Of a stretch of 14,141 bases of DNA, positions 7,231 through 12,975 are shown one piece after another. The stretch is from CAZDYP01 sp964509505 (lineage in GTDB: Bacteria > Chloroflexota > Anaerolineae > JACRMK01). The notes beneath the pieces are model-generated. The model had not been told where the DNA came from. It ran no database searches and worked only from the letters and a program-made list of their open reading frames with translations. Position numbers and translations under genes: made by a program. Every line of letters begins with the position of its first letter. The first letter of the stretch is position 1. Location of the stretch: assembly GCA_964509505.1 (NCBI GenBank), contig CAZDYP010000149.1:1-14141 (forward strand), written 5' to 3'.

Positions 7231-7365
7231 TTAAGCCGATAATTTTTTACGACCATGCGCCCGTCGCGCCTTGATGACTTTGCGTCCGCCCGGCGTGGAC
7301 ATACGCTTGCGGAAACCATGCACACGCGCACGACGGCGCACACGGGGTTGCCACGTTCGTTTCAT
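7231..7365 (-). CDS. rpmH: 50S ribosomal protein L34
   Basis: This 44-residue, strongly basic protein begins MKRTWQPRVRRRARVHGFRK and continues with RMSTPGGRKVIKARRAHGRKKLSA. It is an almost textbook L34 (KRTxQPxxRRRxRxHGFRxRM-TxxGRxVLxxRRxKGRKxLSA). Purine-rich GAGGAGAAAAGAAAGG lies just upstream of the ATG. It is the first gene of the left-hand operon, about 50 bases after the predicted transcription start from the shared promoter. L34 commonly marks the origin region next to rnpA and dnaA. Confidence 0.97.
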   Translation of the reverse strand: MKRTWQPRVRRRARVHGFRKRMSTPGGRKVIKARRAHGRKKLSA

Positions 7366-7400
7366 GTACCTTTCTTTTCTCCTCAGTAGAATGACGTTTT

Positions 7401-7429
7401 TTAGCAGAGCGCTAGGCGGTGATTATAAT
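7401..7429 (+). promoter_or_regulatory. Promoter of murQ (shares its -10 with rpmH)
   Basis: TTAGCA (7401-7406) as -35, a 17-base spacer, and a perfect TATAAT -10 (7424-7429). The predicted start near 7436 leaves a leader of about 90 bases before the murQ ATG. The -10 is part of the palindrome ATTATAAT, which also serves the opposite strand. Confidence 0.75.
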
Positions 7430-7450
7430 GGCGCGTATTAGATGCGTCAA
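7422..7450 (-). promoter_or_regulatory. Promoter of the rpmH-rnpA-yidD-yidC-jag operon
   Basis: On the minus strand, TTGACG (7450-7445) matches the -35 consensus at 5 of 6 positions, followed by a 17-base spacer and a perfect TATAAT (7427-7422). Transcription would begin near 7415, about 50 bases before rpmH. This is the strongest sigma-70-like promoter I see in the window, as expected for a ribosomal protein operon. Confidence 0.8.
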
Positions 7451-7526
7451 AAGTTTAGTTGGTTCAATGCCAAGCGAATCCAACCCACATCAAACCAACC
7501 ATCCATCCAAGCCACAGGGAGTTTGT

Positions 7527-8432
7527 ATGACGAACATCAATTTGAAACAGCTTGCGACGGAGCAAGTGGATAAACGTCTGCGAGATTTAGATACGTGGTC
7601 TGCGCTGCAAATTGTCACGGAAATGAATCGCGGCGATGCCTATGTCGTGAAAGTGGTGAAGATGCAGTTACCACACATCGCGCAAGCCATCAATCTCAGC
7701 GTCGAGCGATTGTCGCAAGGCGGACGACTGATTTATGTTGGCGCAGGCACCAGCGGACGGCTGGGCGTGCTGGATGCGAGCGAATGTCCGCCGACGTTTG
7801 GCGTCTCGCCTAACTTGGTGCGTGGCGTCATCGCGGGCGGTTCACGCGCCTTGGTGCGCTCCAGCGAGGGCGCTGAAGATAATGTCGAAGCAGGTGAACG
7901 CGCTTTGCGAAAGTTGCATTTGCGCGCGCACGATGTCGTCGTCGGCATCGCCGCCAGTGGGCGCACGCCTTATGTCGTGGGCGCGATGACGTACGCGCAG
8001 CGCGTTGGCGCAGCGCGCATCGCTCTCGTGAATTCGTTGCCCTCGCCTATCGCGGCGCGCGCAGAGATTGTGATTGCGCCTGTGACCGGCGCGGAAATTG
8101 TGTCGGGCTCGACGCGCTTGAAAGCAGGCACGGCACAGAAATTGGTGTTGAATATGTTGAGTACGGCGACTTTCGTGCGCTTGGGCAAAGTGTACTGCAA
8201 TTGGATGGTGTCCGTGCAAGCGAGCAATGAGAAACTGCAAGCACGTGCAACACGCATCGTCTGTGAAGCGACTGGCTTGACCGAAGCGTGCGCGCGACGT
8301 GTGTTGAAACAAGCGCACTGGGAAGTGAAAACCGCCATTGTGATGCAGCTCACCGATGTGAATGCAACCGAGGCGCGACGACGTTTGAAGGTGGCGAAGG
8401 GCTTTGTGCGTCAAGCGATACGTCAAACGTGA
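7527..8432 (+). CDS. murQ: N-acetylmuramic acid 6-phosphate etherase
   Basis: This 301-residue cytoplasmic SIS-domain enzyme cleaves the lactyl ether of MurNAc-6-phosphate to GlcNAc-6-phosphate and D-lactate, a step of cell-wall sugar recycling. The nearly invariant block YVGAGTSGRLGVLDASECPP spans about residues 70-89. The catalytic Glu corresponds to E86 (E. coli E83), and the second acid to E117 (E114) in EGAEDN, with the correct spacing of 31. TGAEIVSGSTRLKAGTAQK and the MLSTA-GKVY-MV-QASNEKL block complete the family pattern. The length is normal. The ATG at 7527 is preceded by GGGAG at a 5-base spacing; the frame is open further upstream to 7419 but that part is untranslated leader. It sits alone between rpmH and dnaA, an unusual place for this gene. 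No MurNAc kinase or transporter is next to it. Confidence 0.95.
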   Translation: MTNINLKQLATEQVDKRLRDLDTWSALQIVTEMNRGDAYVVKVVKMQLPHIAQAINLSVERLSQGGRLIYVGAGTSGRLGVLDASECPPTFGVSPNLVRGVIAGGSRALVRSSEGAEDNVEAGERALRKLHLRAHDVVVGIAASGRTPYVVGAMTYAQRVGAARIALVNSLPSPIAARAEIVIAPVTGAEIVSGSTRLKAGTAQKLVLNMLSTATFVRLGKVYCNWMVSVQASNEKLQARATRIVCEATGLTEACARRVLKQAHWEVKTAIVMQLTDVNATEARRRLKVAKGFVRQAIRQT

Positions 8433-8471
8433 TGCATGTCGTGTATCCGCGCATCGTCATCGGCTATTCGC

Positions 8472-8617
8472 TGTGGATATGTTGATTGGATTGTGGACAA
8501 ATCGCTAATAACTGTGGAGGATACGCCGTGCAAAAGCATTCGTGTTGTCAGTATTGATTTCGCGCACCAATCAGCCTATGCAGATGGTGTGAGTAAGTTA
8601 TCAACAATCGTGGATAA
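8472..8617. promoter_or_regulatory. DnaA-box cluster upstream of dnaA
   Basis: In the 584-bp gap between murQ and dnaA, minus-oriented boxes lie at 8472-8480 (TGTGGATAT), 8492-8500 (TGTGGACAA) and, weaker, 8513-8521 (TGTGGAGGA), spaced 20 and 21 bp. A facing pair follows: TTATCAACA (8598-8606) and CGTGGATAA (8609-8617), within the inverted repeat GTTATC/GATAAC. These could be origin boxes or autoregulatory sites for dnaA, whose promoter starts about 60 bp further on. Confidence 0.7.
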
Positions 8618-8675
8618 CGCAATTTCTGAGACGCGACGAGTTTTTGTGCATGCGCCATTTTTTAAGATTGCCCTA

Positions 8676-8704
8676 TTGTGTTACGACGTGAGTCGTGATA
8701 TGAT
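8676..8704 (+). promoter_or_regulatory. Probable dnaA promoter
   Basis: TTGTGT (8676-8681), a 17-base spacer, and TATGAT (8699-8704; 5 of 6 to TATAAT). The predicted start is near 8711, which gives a leader of about 300 bases. The spacer contains the palindrome ACGAC-GTGA-GTCGT, a possible operator. Three CGATT copies (8719, 8724, 8732) lie just after the start. Confidence 0.55.
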
Positions 8705-8779
8705 GCTCGCACATGATACGATTCGATTAAACGATTCTTGCACGTTCATTTCAATCGCATAGCATTCGACGTTGAATCC

Positions 8780-8800
8780 ATCCCCGCAAGGGGATTTTTA
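8780..8800 (+). terminator. Terminator-like hairpin in the dnaA leader
   Basis: ATCCCC and GGGGAT form a 6-bp stem closed by a GCAA (GNRA) tetraloop and followed by TTTTATT. It lies about 70 bases after the predicted dnaA start site and 220 bases before the dnaA ATG, so it could act as an attenuator. The stem is short, so read-through is likely. Confidence 0.5.
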
Positions 8801-8839
8801 TTCCTGGCAGCAATGGCGCTGCTAAACGATGATTCGTCG

Positions 8840-8908
8840 GTCATCGCTCTGCAAACTTGCTTTGGGAGCAATGACGTAGCGCGTCGTCCCAAGCGACGCG
8901 TTACGTTG
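8840..8908 (+). other. Two abutting stem-loops in the dnaA leader
   Basis: The first stem-loop (8840-8875) pairs GTCAT with ATGAC, GCTC with GAGC, and CAAA with TTTG around the loop CTTGC. The second (8876-8904) pairs GTAGCGCGTCG with CGACGCGTTAC, 11 bp with one G-T wobble, around the 7-base loop TCCCAAG, and extends by C-G and A-T outward if the first opens. In an alternative fold TTGCT/AGCAA (8857-8871) exposes TTGGG, complementary to CCCAA in the second loop. The GTCAT...ATGAC ends resemble the palindromic repeat at 10891-11026. Confidence 0.6.
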
Positions 8909-9016
8909 GCGCGCGCATTCGCCTTGCAGAATCCGCATCGCTCGGCGCTGAGTGAGCGAATGTGGCTGCGCCTATTCGCCAAGCTAATTGAGGTAATCTC
9001 TGATTTTGGAGTCATT

Positions 9017-10423
9017 ATGACGGTTCCCAATCATGCGCTTACCATGTCCAAAGGGGACTGGGCACAACACGTTTGGAAAGCAGTCTTAGGCGATCTACAA
9101 ATGCAGATGACCCGTGCAACGTTTGACACCTGGGTTAAGCATACGCAGGTCATTGCGTATGAAGATGGCACCTTCATCATTGGCGTTCCAAACACGTATG
9201 CGGTAGAATGGTTGGAGAATCGGTTGCTTGGCGCAATCAAACGCACCGCCTCGACGATCATGCAGCGTTCGGTCGAGTTGCGCTTTGTGGTCAAGCCACC
9301 GCATTCATATCAATCGTCGAAAGCGGATATGCCTATGATGTTCAATCAATCTCCTACGCGCGTGGCAGACGATGTCGTATTGACCGCGCCGGTGGTTCCA
9401 CCTCCCACACTGAATCCCAAATTGACCTTTGACAGTTTCATTGTGGGCAATAGTAATCGGTTGGCGCATGCCGCTGCTTTGGCTGTGGCCAACAACCCCG
9501 CCCGCGCATACAACCCGTTGTTCATTTACGGCGGCGTGGGTTTGGGCAAGACCCATTTGTTGCATGCTATCGGTCAACGTTCGCAAACAAAGGGCTTGAT
9601 AGTGATGTACGTTTCCTCGGAAAAATTCACCAATGATCTCATCAATGCCATTCGCACGCAGACAACCGAAAAGTTTCGCCAGATGTATCGTAGTATTGAT
9701 ATGCTGTTAATTGACGATATCCAATTTATCGCAGGCAAGGAGAGCACCCAAGAAGAATTTTTCCACACGTTCAATGCCTTGCAACAAGCCAACAAGCAAA
9801 TCGTCATTACGAACGACCGTCCTCCTCGTTCGATTCACACCCTAGAAGATCGGTTACGCTCACGTTTTGAAGGCGGGATGATAGCCGATGTGCAGGCGCC
9901 CGATTTTGAGACGCGCATCGCTATTCTGCGTTCAAAGGCGGACAGTCTTTCGATGAGTGTGCCTGCGGATGTGCTAACCCACATCGCGCAACGCGTGCAG
10001 AGCAACATCCGCGAACTCGAAGGCGCATTAACGCGCGTGATTGGTCGCGCAGAATTGCTCAATCAGCCATTGACCATTGAGATGGCGGCTTCGGCGCTTG
10101 AAGATGTGTTGGCGTATCGCGGCGCCCGCACGCTGGATGACATCATCAGCACTGTCGCCAAGTTTTATCACCTCGACCCTGAACAGCTGCGAGGTCGTGA
10201 CCGCAGCAAAGAAGTGGCGTATGCTCGTCAGATTGCGATGTATTTGGCGCGCGAAGAAACGGAGTCGTCATTGCCACAAATCGGCGCGTCGCTCGGCGGA
10301 CGAGACCATACGACGGTGATGTATGGCGTCGAAAAAATTTCTGAACAAATCGAAAGCGACGAGCAATTACGACGTGAAGTGCTGACTGTCAAAGGGATGT
10401 TATATGCTGAACGAACTCCGTAA
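9017..10423 (+). CDS. dnaA: Chromosomal replication initiator DnaA
   Basis: This 468-residue AAA+ initiator binds DnaA boxes, forms an ATP filament at oriC and opens the duplex for helicase loading. Domain I covers residues 12-92 (WAQHVWKAVLGDLQ...FDTWVKHTQ) and a variable linker about 93-135. Domain III has Walker A GGVGLGKTH at 172-180, Walker B LLIDDIQF at 230-237, and the RLRSRFEGG sensor/arginine-finger region at 279-287. Domain IV has the DNA-binding signature GGRDHTTVMYGVEKI at about 427-441. ATG at 9017 is chosen because GGAG lies 5 bases upstream and domain I begins there. The frame is open a further 279 bp to a TTG at 8738, but that stretch contains strong hairpins and is probably leader. 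dnaN does not follow; the next gene is a helicase 780 bp away. DnaA boxes flank the gene on both sides. Confidence 0.98.
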   Translation: MTVPNHALTMSKGDWAQHVWKAVLGDLQMQMTRATFDTWVKHTQVIAYEDGTFIIGVPNTYAVEWLENRLLGAIKRTASTIMQRSVELRFVVKPPHSYQSSKADMPMMFNQSPTRVADDVVLTAPVVPPPTLNPKLTFDSFIVGNSNRLAHAAALAVANNPARAYNPLFIYGGVGLGKTHLLHAIGQRSQTKGLIVMYVSSEKFTNDLINAIRTQTTEKFRQMYRSIDMLLIDDIQFIAGKESTQEEFFHTFNALQQANKQIVITNDRPPRSIHTLEDRLRSRFEGGMIADVQAPDFETRIAILRSKADSLSMSVPADVLTHIAQRVQSNIRELEGALTRVIGRAELLNQPLTIEMAASALEDVLAYRGARTLDDIISTVAKFYHLDPEQLRGRDRSKEVAYARQIAMYLAREETESSLPQIGASLGGRDHTTVMYGVEKISEQIESDEQLRREVLTVKGMLYAERTP

Positions 10424-10456
10424 CATAACTTCTTATCTATCTCATTTCATTCAAAG

Positions 10457-10610
10457 TGTGGATAAGTAGGCTATTTTTGTGGAGAAAGAACCTATTTTGG
10501 GGATAAGTAAGGCTATTTATCAAAGCCTTAACACAACTTCTAGTATTCATTACAAACTACGCCCCAAGATATAAACATATAATAAGTTCATCAGTTAGAT
10601 AGATTCGGGT
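10457..10610. other. Candidate oriC: phased DnaA boxes and AT-rich stretch
   Basis: Directly after dnaA, three minus-oriented boxes lie at 10457-10465 (TGTGGATAA, perfect), 10478-10486 (TGTGGAGAA, one mismatch) and 10498-10506 (TGGGGATAA, one mismatch). They are spaced 21 and 20 bp, about two helical turns. The surrounding units are themselves similar (box, then a purine-rich stretch, then CTATTT). A 7-bp hairpin TAAGGCT/AGCCTTA (10508-10530) and an AT-rich stretch to about 10610, containing ATATAAACATATAATAAG, follow and could be the unwinding element. The call as oriC is an inference from box spacing, AT-richness and position beside dnaA. Confidence 0.65.
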
Positions 10611-10635
10611 CTTCTGGCTTTGATGTAGAACGCTC

Positions 10636-10690
10636 GTGGTGAATGGTCACATCCACCACTCTCGCGCAGGATGGATACATCCCGCGCGAG
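10636..10690. other. Two stem-loops, possible small RNA
   Basis: GTGGTG/CACCAC (10636-10659) and a stronger stem pairing CTCGCGC with GCGCGAG and GGATG with CATCC (10661-10690; one A-C mismatch, GATA loop) lie between the origin-like boxes and the terminator at 10741. A perfect TATAAT at 10578-10583 stands upstream, but without a recognisable -35. The region 10590-10780 could be a small RNA of about 190 bases or the structured tail of the dnaA message. Confidence 0.35.
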
Positions 10691-10740
10691 CATTTCACAC
10701 TACAATTCGGTAGAGCCATAATTTCTTCACTGCACCCTCA

Positions 10741-10780
10741 AACACAAAAGACCTAGCCAAAGCGCTAGGTCTTTTGTGTT
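10741..10780. terminator. Long-stem bidirectional intrinsic terminator
   Basis: AACACAAAAGACCTAGC and GCTAGGTCTTTTGTGTT form a perfect 17-bp stem around the loop CAAAGC, and CTC/GAG extends it past a one-base bulge. AAAA and TTTT tracts flank the GC-containing core on both sides, so it can act in both directions. It would end the dnaA transcript or a small RNA. Its right arm has been copied to 11066-11079 on the far side of the element that follows. Confidence 0.85.
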
Positions 10781-10873
10781 GAGTAACTAACACTTTCGTG
10801 TCACGAACCTTGCGAAGGTTGAAGAGCTGCCGCGCAGCTATGTCCCTACCGACCTTCGCATGGTTAAACCCAA

Positions 10874-11046
10874 TAGGACTTACGCTTAGGGTCATTGCGA
10901 GGCGTCGTTTGCCGAAGCAATCCCCTATTGGTGCGGGGAGATTGCGTGTCACTCGGCGGCGCGGTACGCGCGTTACAGCAATCCCCCATTGGTGCGGGGA
11001 GATTGCTTCGCTCCGCTCGCAATGACGGTCAGAAGCGTAAGTCCTG
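10874..11046. mobile_element. Palindromic repeat element inserted in the outer element
   Basis: AGGACTTACGCTT (10875-10887) recurs inverted as AAGCGTAAGTCCT (11033-11045). Inside these ends GTCATTGCGAG (10891-10901) pairs with CTCGCAATGAC (11016-11026). The 5-bp direct repeats CCCAA (10869-10873 and 11047-11051) flank the element, as expected for a target-site duplication. The core is the GTCATTGCGAG...GAAGCAATC type of palindromic repeat found dispersed in many bacterial genomes. Read on the minus strand it gives the familiar spurious peptide DRHCERSEAISPH. It has no transposase of its own. Confidence 0.75.
10916..11006. repeat. Two 30-bp hairpin-forming direct repeats
   Basis: Copies at 10916-10945 and 10977-11006 are 29 of 30 identical. 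Each runs from AGCAATCCCC through ATTGGTGCGGGG to AGATTGC and can fold on itself (GCAATC with GATTGC, CCC with GGG). They lie 61 bp apart inside the inner palindromic element. Confidence 0.85.
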
Positions 11047-11101
11047 CCCAAGATATTAGTTACTCAGGTCTTTAGTGTTTGTCGCCTCTATTCTCAAGTG
11101 A

Positions 11102-11142
11102 GCGCGAAAATTTTTGCGCCTACGCTCCCCCTGTGTTATACT
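11102..11142 (+). promoter_or_regulatory. Promoter of the XPB helicase gene, with a palindrome
   Basis: TTGCGC (11114-11119), a 17-base spacer, and an extended -10 TGT-TATACT (11134-11142). The predicted start is near 11149, about 50 bases before the ATG. The near-palindrome GCGCGAAAATTTTTGCGC (11102-11119) covers the -35 and could be a repressor site. Confidence 0.6.
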
Positions 11143-11202
11143 GCCCAACATCTATCCTCAGCGTTTTATCGCTAAGAAGGTAAAAGCCCAGTTAAGCATT
11201 CT

Positions 11203-12969
11203 ATGGCATTTCGACCCGAAAATCCGCTCATTGTGCAGGGTGATAAGACCGTTTTGCTCGAAGTCAATAACGACTATTACGAGGCGGCGCGCGATGCGCT
11301 GGCCCGTTTCGCCGAACTCGAAAAGTCACCCGAACACATTCACACCTATCGTATTACTCCACTCTCTCTCTGGAACGCGGCAGCAGCCGGTGAGACAGCC
11401 GAGATCATCATCGGCGCGTTGGTTCAGTATGGCAAATATGATTTGCCAGAGAACGTCCGCATTGACATTCTTGATTACATTTCACGCTATGGTCGCCTCA
11501 AACTGATCAAAGGTGACGATGGCTTGCTGTATCTTACATCCTCGGACACCGCGCTCATTGCCGAAATCGCGCATCACAAAAAGATCCAGCCGTTCATCCT
11601 CGCGCATACCAATCCCTATACCTTAAAGGTGGATCCCACCCAGCGCGGTCATCTAAAACATGCGCTAGTGCTGATTGGATACCCTGTCGAAGATTTGGCG
11701 GGCTACAACGAGGGCGCGCACTTGCCCGTTGCCTTGCGCGAGACGACGAGCGAGGGGGTGCATTTCGCCTTGCGAAAATATCAACGCGCGGCGGTGGACA
11801 TCTTTCATGCAGGCGGCTCTGCGCGTGGCGGCAGTGGGGTCATCGTGTTGCCGTGCGGCGCGGGCAAAACAGTGGTCGGCTTAGGCACATTGGCAGAATT
11901 GCAAACTGCCACGCTCATCCTCACCACTTCTACGGTCGCCGTGCATCAATGGATCAACGAGATTATTGATAAAACGACATTGACGGCGGATGAAGTCGGC
12001 GAATATACGGGCGACGTAAAAGAGCTGCGCCCCATTACCGTCAGCACCTATCAACTCATCACCTATCGTCCACGCCGCAGTGACGACTTCCCCCACTTCG
12101 CGCTTTTCGACCAACGCGATTGGGGGCTCATTATTTACGACGAAGTTCACCTCTTGCCCGCGCCCGTCTTTCGTGTGACGGCAGAGATTCAGGCGCGGCG
12201 TCGCTTGGGGTTGACGGCGACGTTGGTGCGCGAGGATGGCCGTGAGACCGACGTCTTCTCGCTCATTGGTCCCAAGAAATACGACGTGCCGTGGAAAGAT
12301 TTGGAGAAGCAGGGCTGGATAGCTACGGCTGAATGCCACGAGATTCGCTTGCCCTTGCCCGATTCGGAGCGCATGACGTATGCGGTAGCGGATGAGCGTG
12401 ACAAGTATCGCGTCGCTGCCGAGAATCCTCACAAGGTGATGGTGTTACGCCAACTGCTCGACAAACATCGTGAAGACAACGTGTTGATCATCGGTCAATA
12501 TATCGAACAACTCGAAGGCATCGCGCGCGAAACCGGCGCACCCATCATCACAGGCAAGACGCCCACTCGTGAACGCGAGAAATTATACGATGCGTTTCGC
12601 AATGGCGAACAACGCTTACTTATTGTTTCCAAAGTCGCCAACTTTGCGATTGACCTACCGGACGCCAATATCGCCATCCAAGTCTCTGGCACGTTCGGCT
12701 CGCGGCAAGAAGAAGCTCAACGCTTAGGACGGATCTTACGTCCGAAGCGCAACGGCTTGCTCGCGCATTTCTATTCAATTGTCACGCGCGACACCCGCGA
12801 TCAGGAATTTGCCGCCAAACGGCAACTTTTCCTCACCGAACAAGGCTACCACTACGATATCCTCTACGACCACGAAGTCGCCGCCTTCGAGCCCGCCGTG
12901 CTCGCGGGCGTGTTCACCGAAGGCAAGCCCGGTTTGCTGCCCGCAATCGCCGTGAAAAACGACTCTTGA
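11203..12969 (+). CDS. XPB/Ssl2-type superfamily 2 DNA helicase
   Basis: This 588-residue protein is a bacterial homologue of the TFIIH translocase XPB/Ssl2, an ATP-driven 3'-5' DNA opener. An N-terminal DRD-like/helicase-associated region covers about residues 1-160. The first RecA lobe has the Q-like region FALRKYQRAAV (188-198), Walker A LPCGAGKTV (216-224), DEVH (313-316), GLTATLVREDG (336-346) with the Arg-Glu-Asp motif typical of XPB, and then a thumb-like insertion. The second lobe ends with motif VI EEAQRLGRILRPK (503-515). The length suits bacterial and archaeal XPB. The start has no clear Shine-Dalgarno close by. The next gene begins 7 bp after its stop, so the pair is almost certainly one operon. 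Its job here (repair, replication or transcription coupling) is not shown by the sequence. Confidence 0.93.
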   Translation: MAFRPENPLIVQGDKTVLLEVNNDYYEAARDALARFAELEKSPEHIHTYRITPLSLWNAAAAGETAEIIIGALVQYGKYDLPENVRIDILDYISRYGRLKLIKGDDGLLYLTSSDTALIAEIAHHKKIQPFILAHTNPYTLKVDPTQRGHLKHALVLIGYPVEDLAGYNEGAHLPVALRETTSEGVHFALRKYQRAAVDIFHAGGSARGGSGVIVLPCGAGKTVVGLGTLAELQTATLILTTSTVAVHQWINEIIDKTTLTADEVGEYTGDVKELRPITVSTYQLITYRPRRSDDFPHFALFDQRDWGLIIYDEVHLLPAPVFRVTAEIQARRRLGLTATLVREDGRETDVFSLIGPKKYDVPWKDLEKQGWIATAECHEIRLPLPDSERMTYAVADERDKYRVAAENPHKVMVLRQLLDKHREDNVLIIGQYIEQLEGIARETGAPIITGKTPTREREKLYDAFRNGEQRLLIVSKVANFAIDLPDANIAIQVSGTFGSRQEEAQRLGRILRPKRNGLLAHFYSIVTRDTRDQEFAAKRQLFLTEQGYHYDILYDHEVAAFEPAVLAGVFTEGKPGLLPAIAVKNDS

Positions 12970-12975
12970 AATGGA

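Larger units (their letters stand above)
10781..11065. mobile_element. MITE-like element with 10-bp inverted ends (outer)
   Basis: GAGTAACTAA (10781-10790) and TTAGTTACTC (11056-11065) are perfect 10-bp terminal inverted repeats. Immediately outside them lie direct repeats AGGTCTTTTGTGTT (10767-10780) and AGGTCTTTAGTGTT (11066-11079), 13 of 14 identical, consistent with a target duplication. Without the inner element and its duplicated 5 bp the body is 107 bp. It contains palindromes such as AGCTGC-CGC-GCAGCT and GCGAAGGT...ACCTTCGC. No protein is encoded, so it would be mobilised in trans. Its family is unknown. Confidence 0.65.

Noticed and set aside
7842..8426. A 194-residue minus-strand reading frame opposite murQ
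   Set aside because: It lies wholly within murQ, is rich in His, Arg and Cys, matches no family I know, and is explained by GC-rich codon use on the opposite strand.
10874..11046. A CRISPR array, because of the two 30-bp repeats 61 bp apart
   Set aside because: There are only two copies, each self-complementary, lying symmetrically inside a palindromic element; the spacing is too long and there are no cas genes.
10695..11051. A 118-residue minus-strand reading frame containing DRHCERSEAISPH
   Set aside because: It is a translation of the palindromic repeats and of the terminator. This peptide is a well-known artefact of such repeats, and the frame has no gene-like neighbour or ribosome-binding site.
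11881..12432. A 183-residue minus-strand reading frame opposite the helicase gene
   Set aside because: It is the shadow of the conserved XPB motifs on the other strand and shows no domain of its own.
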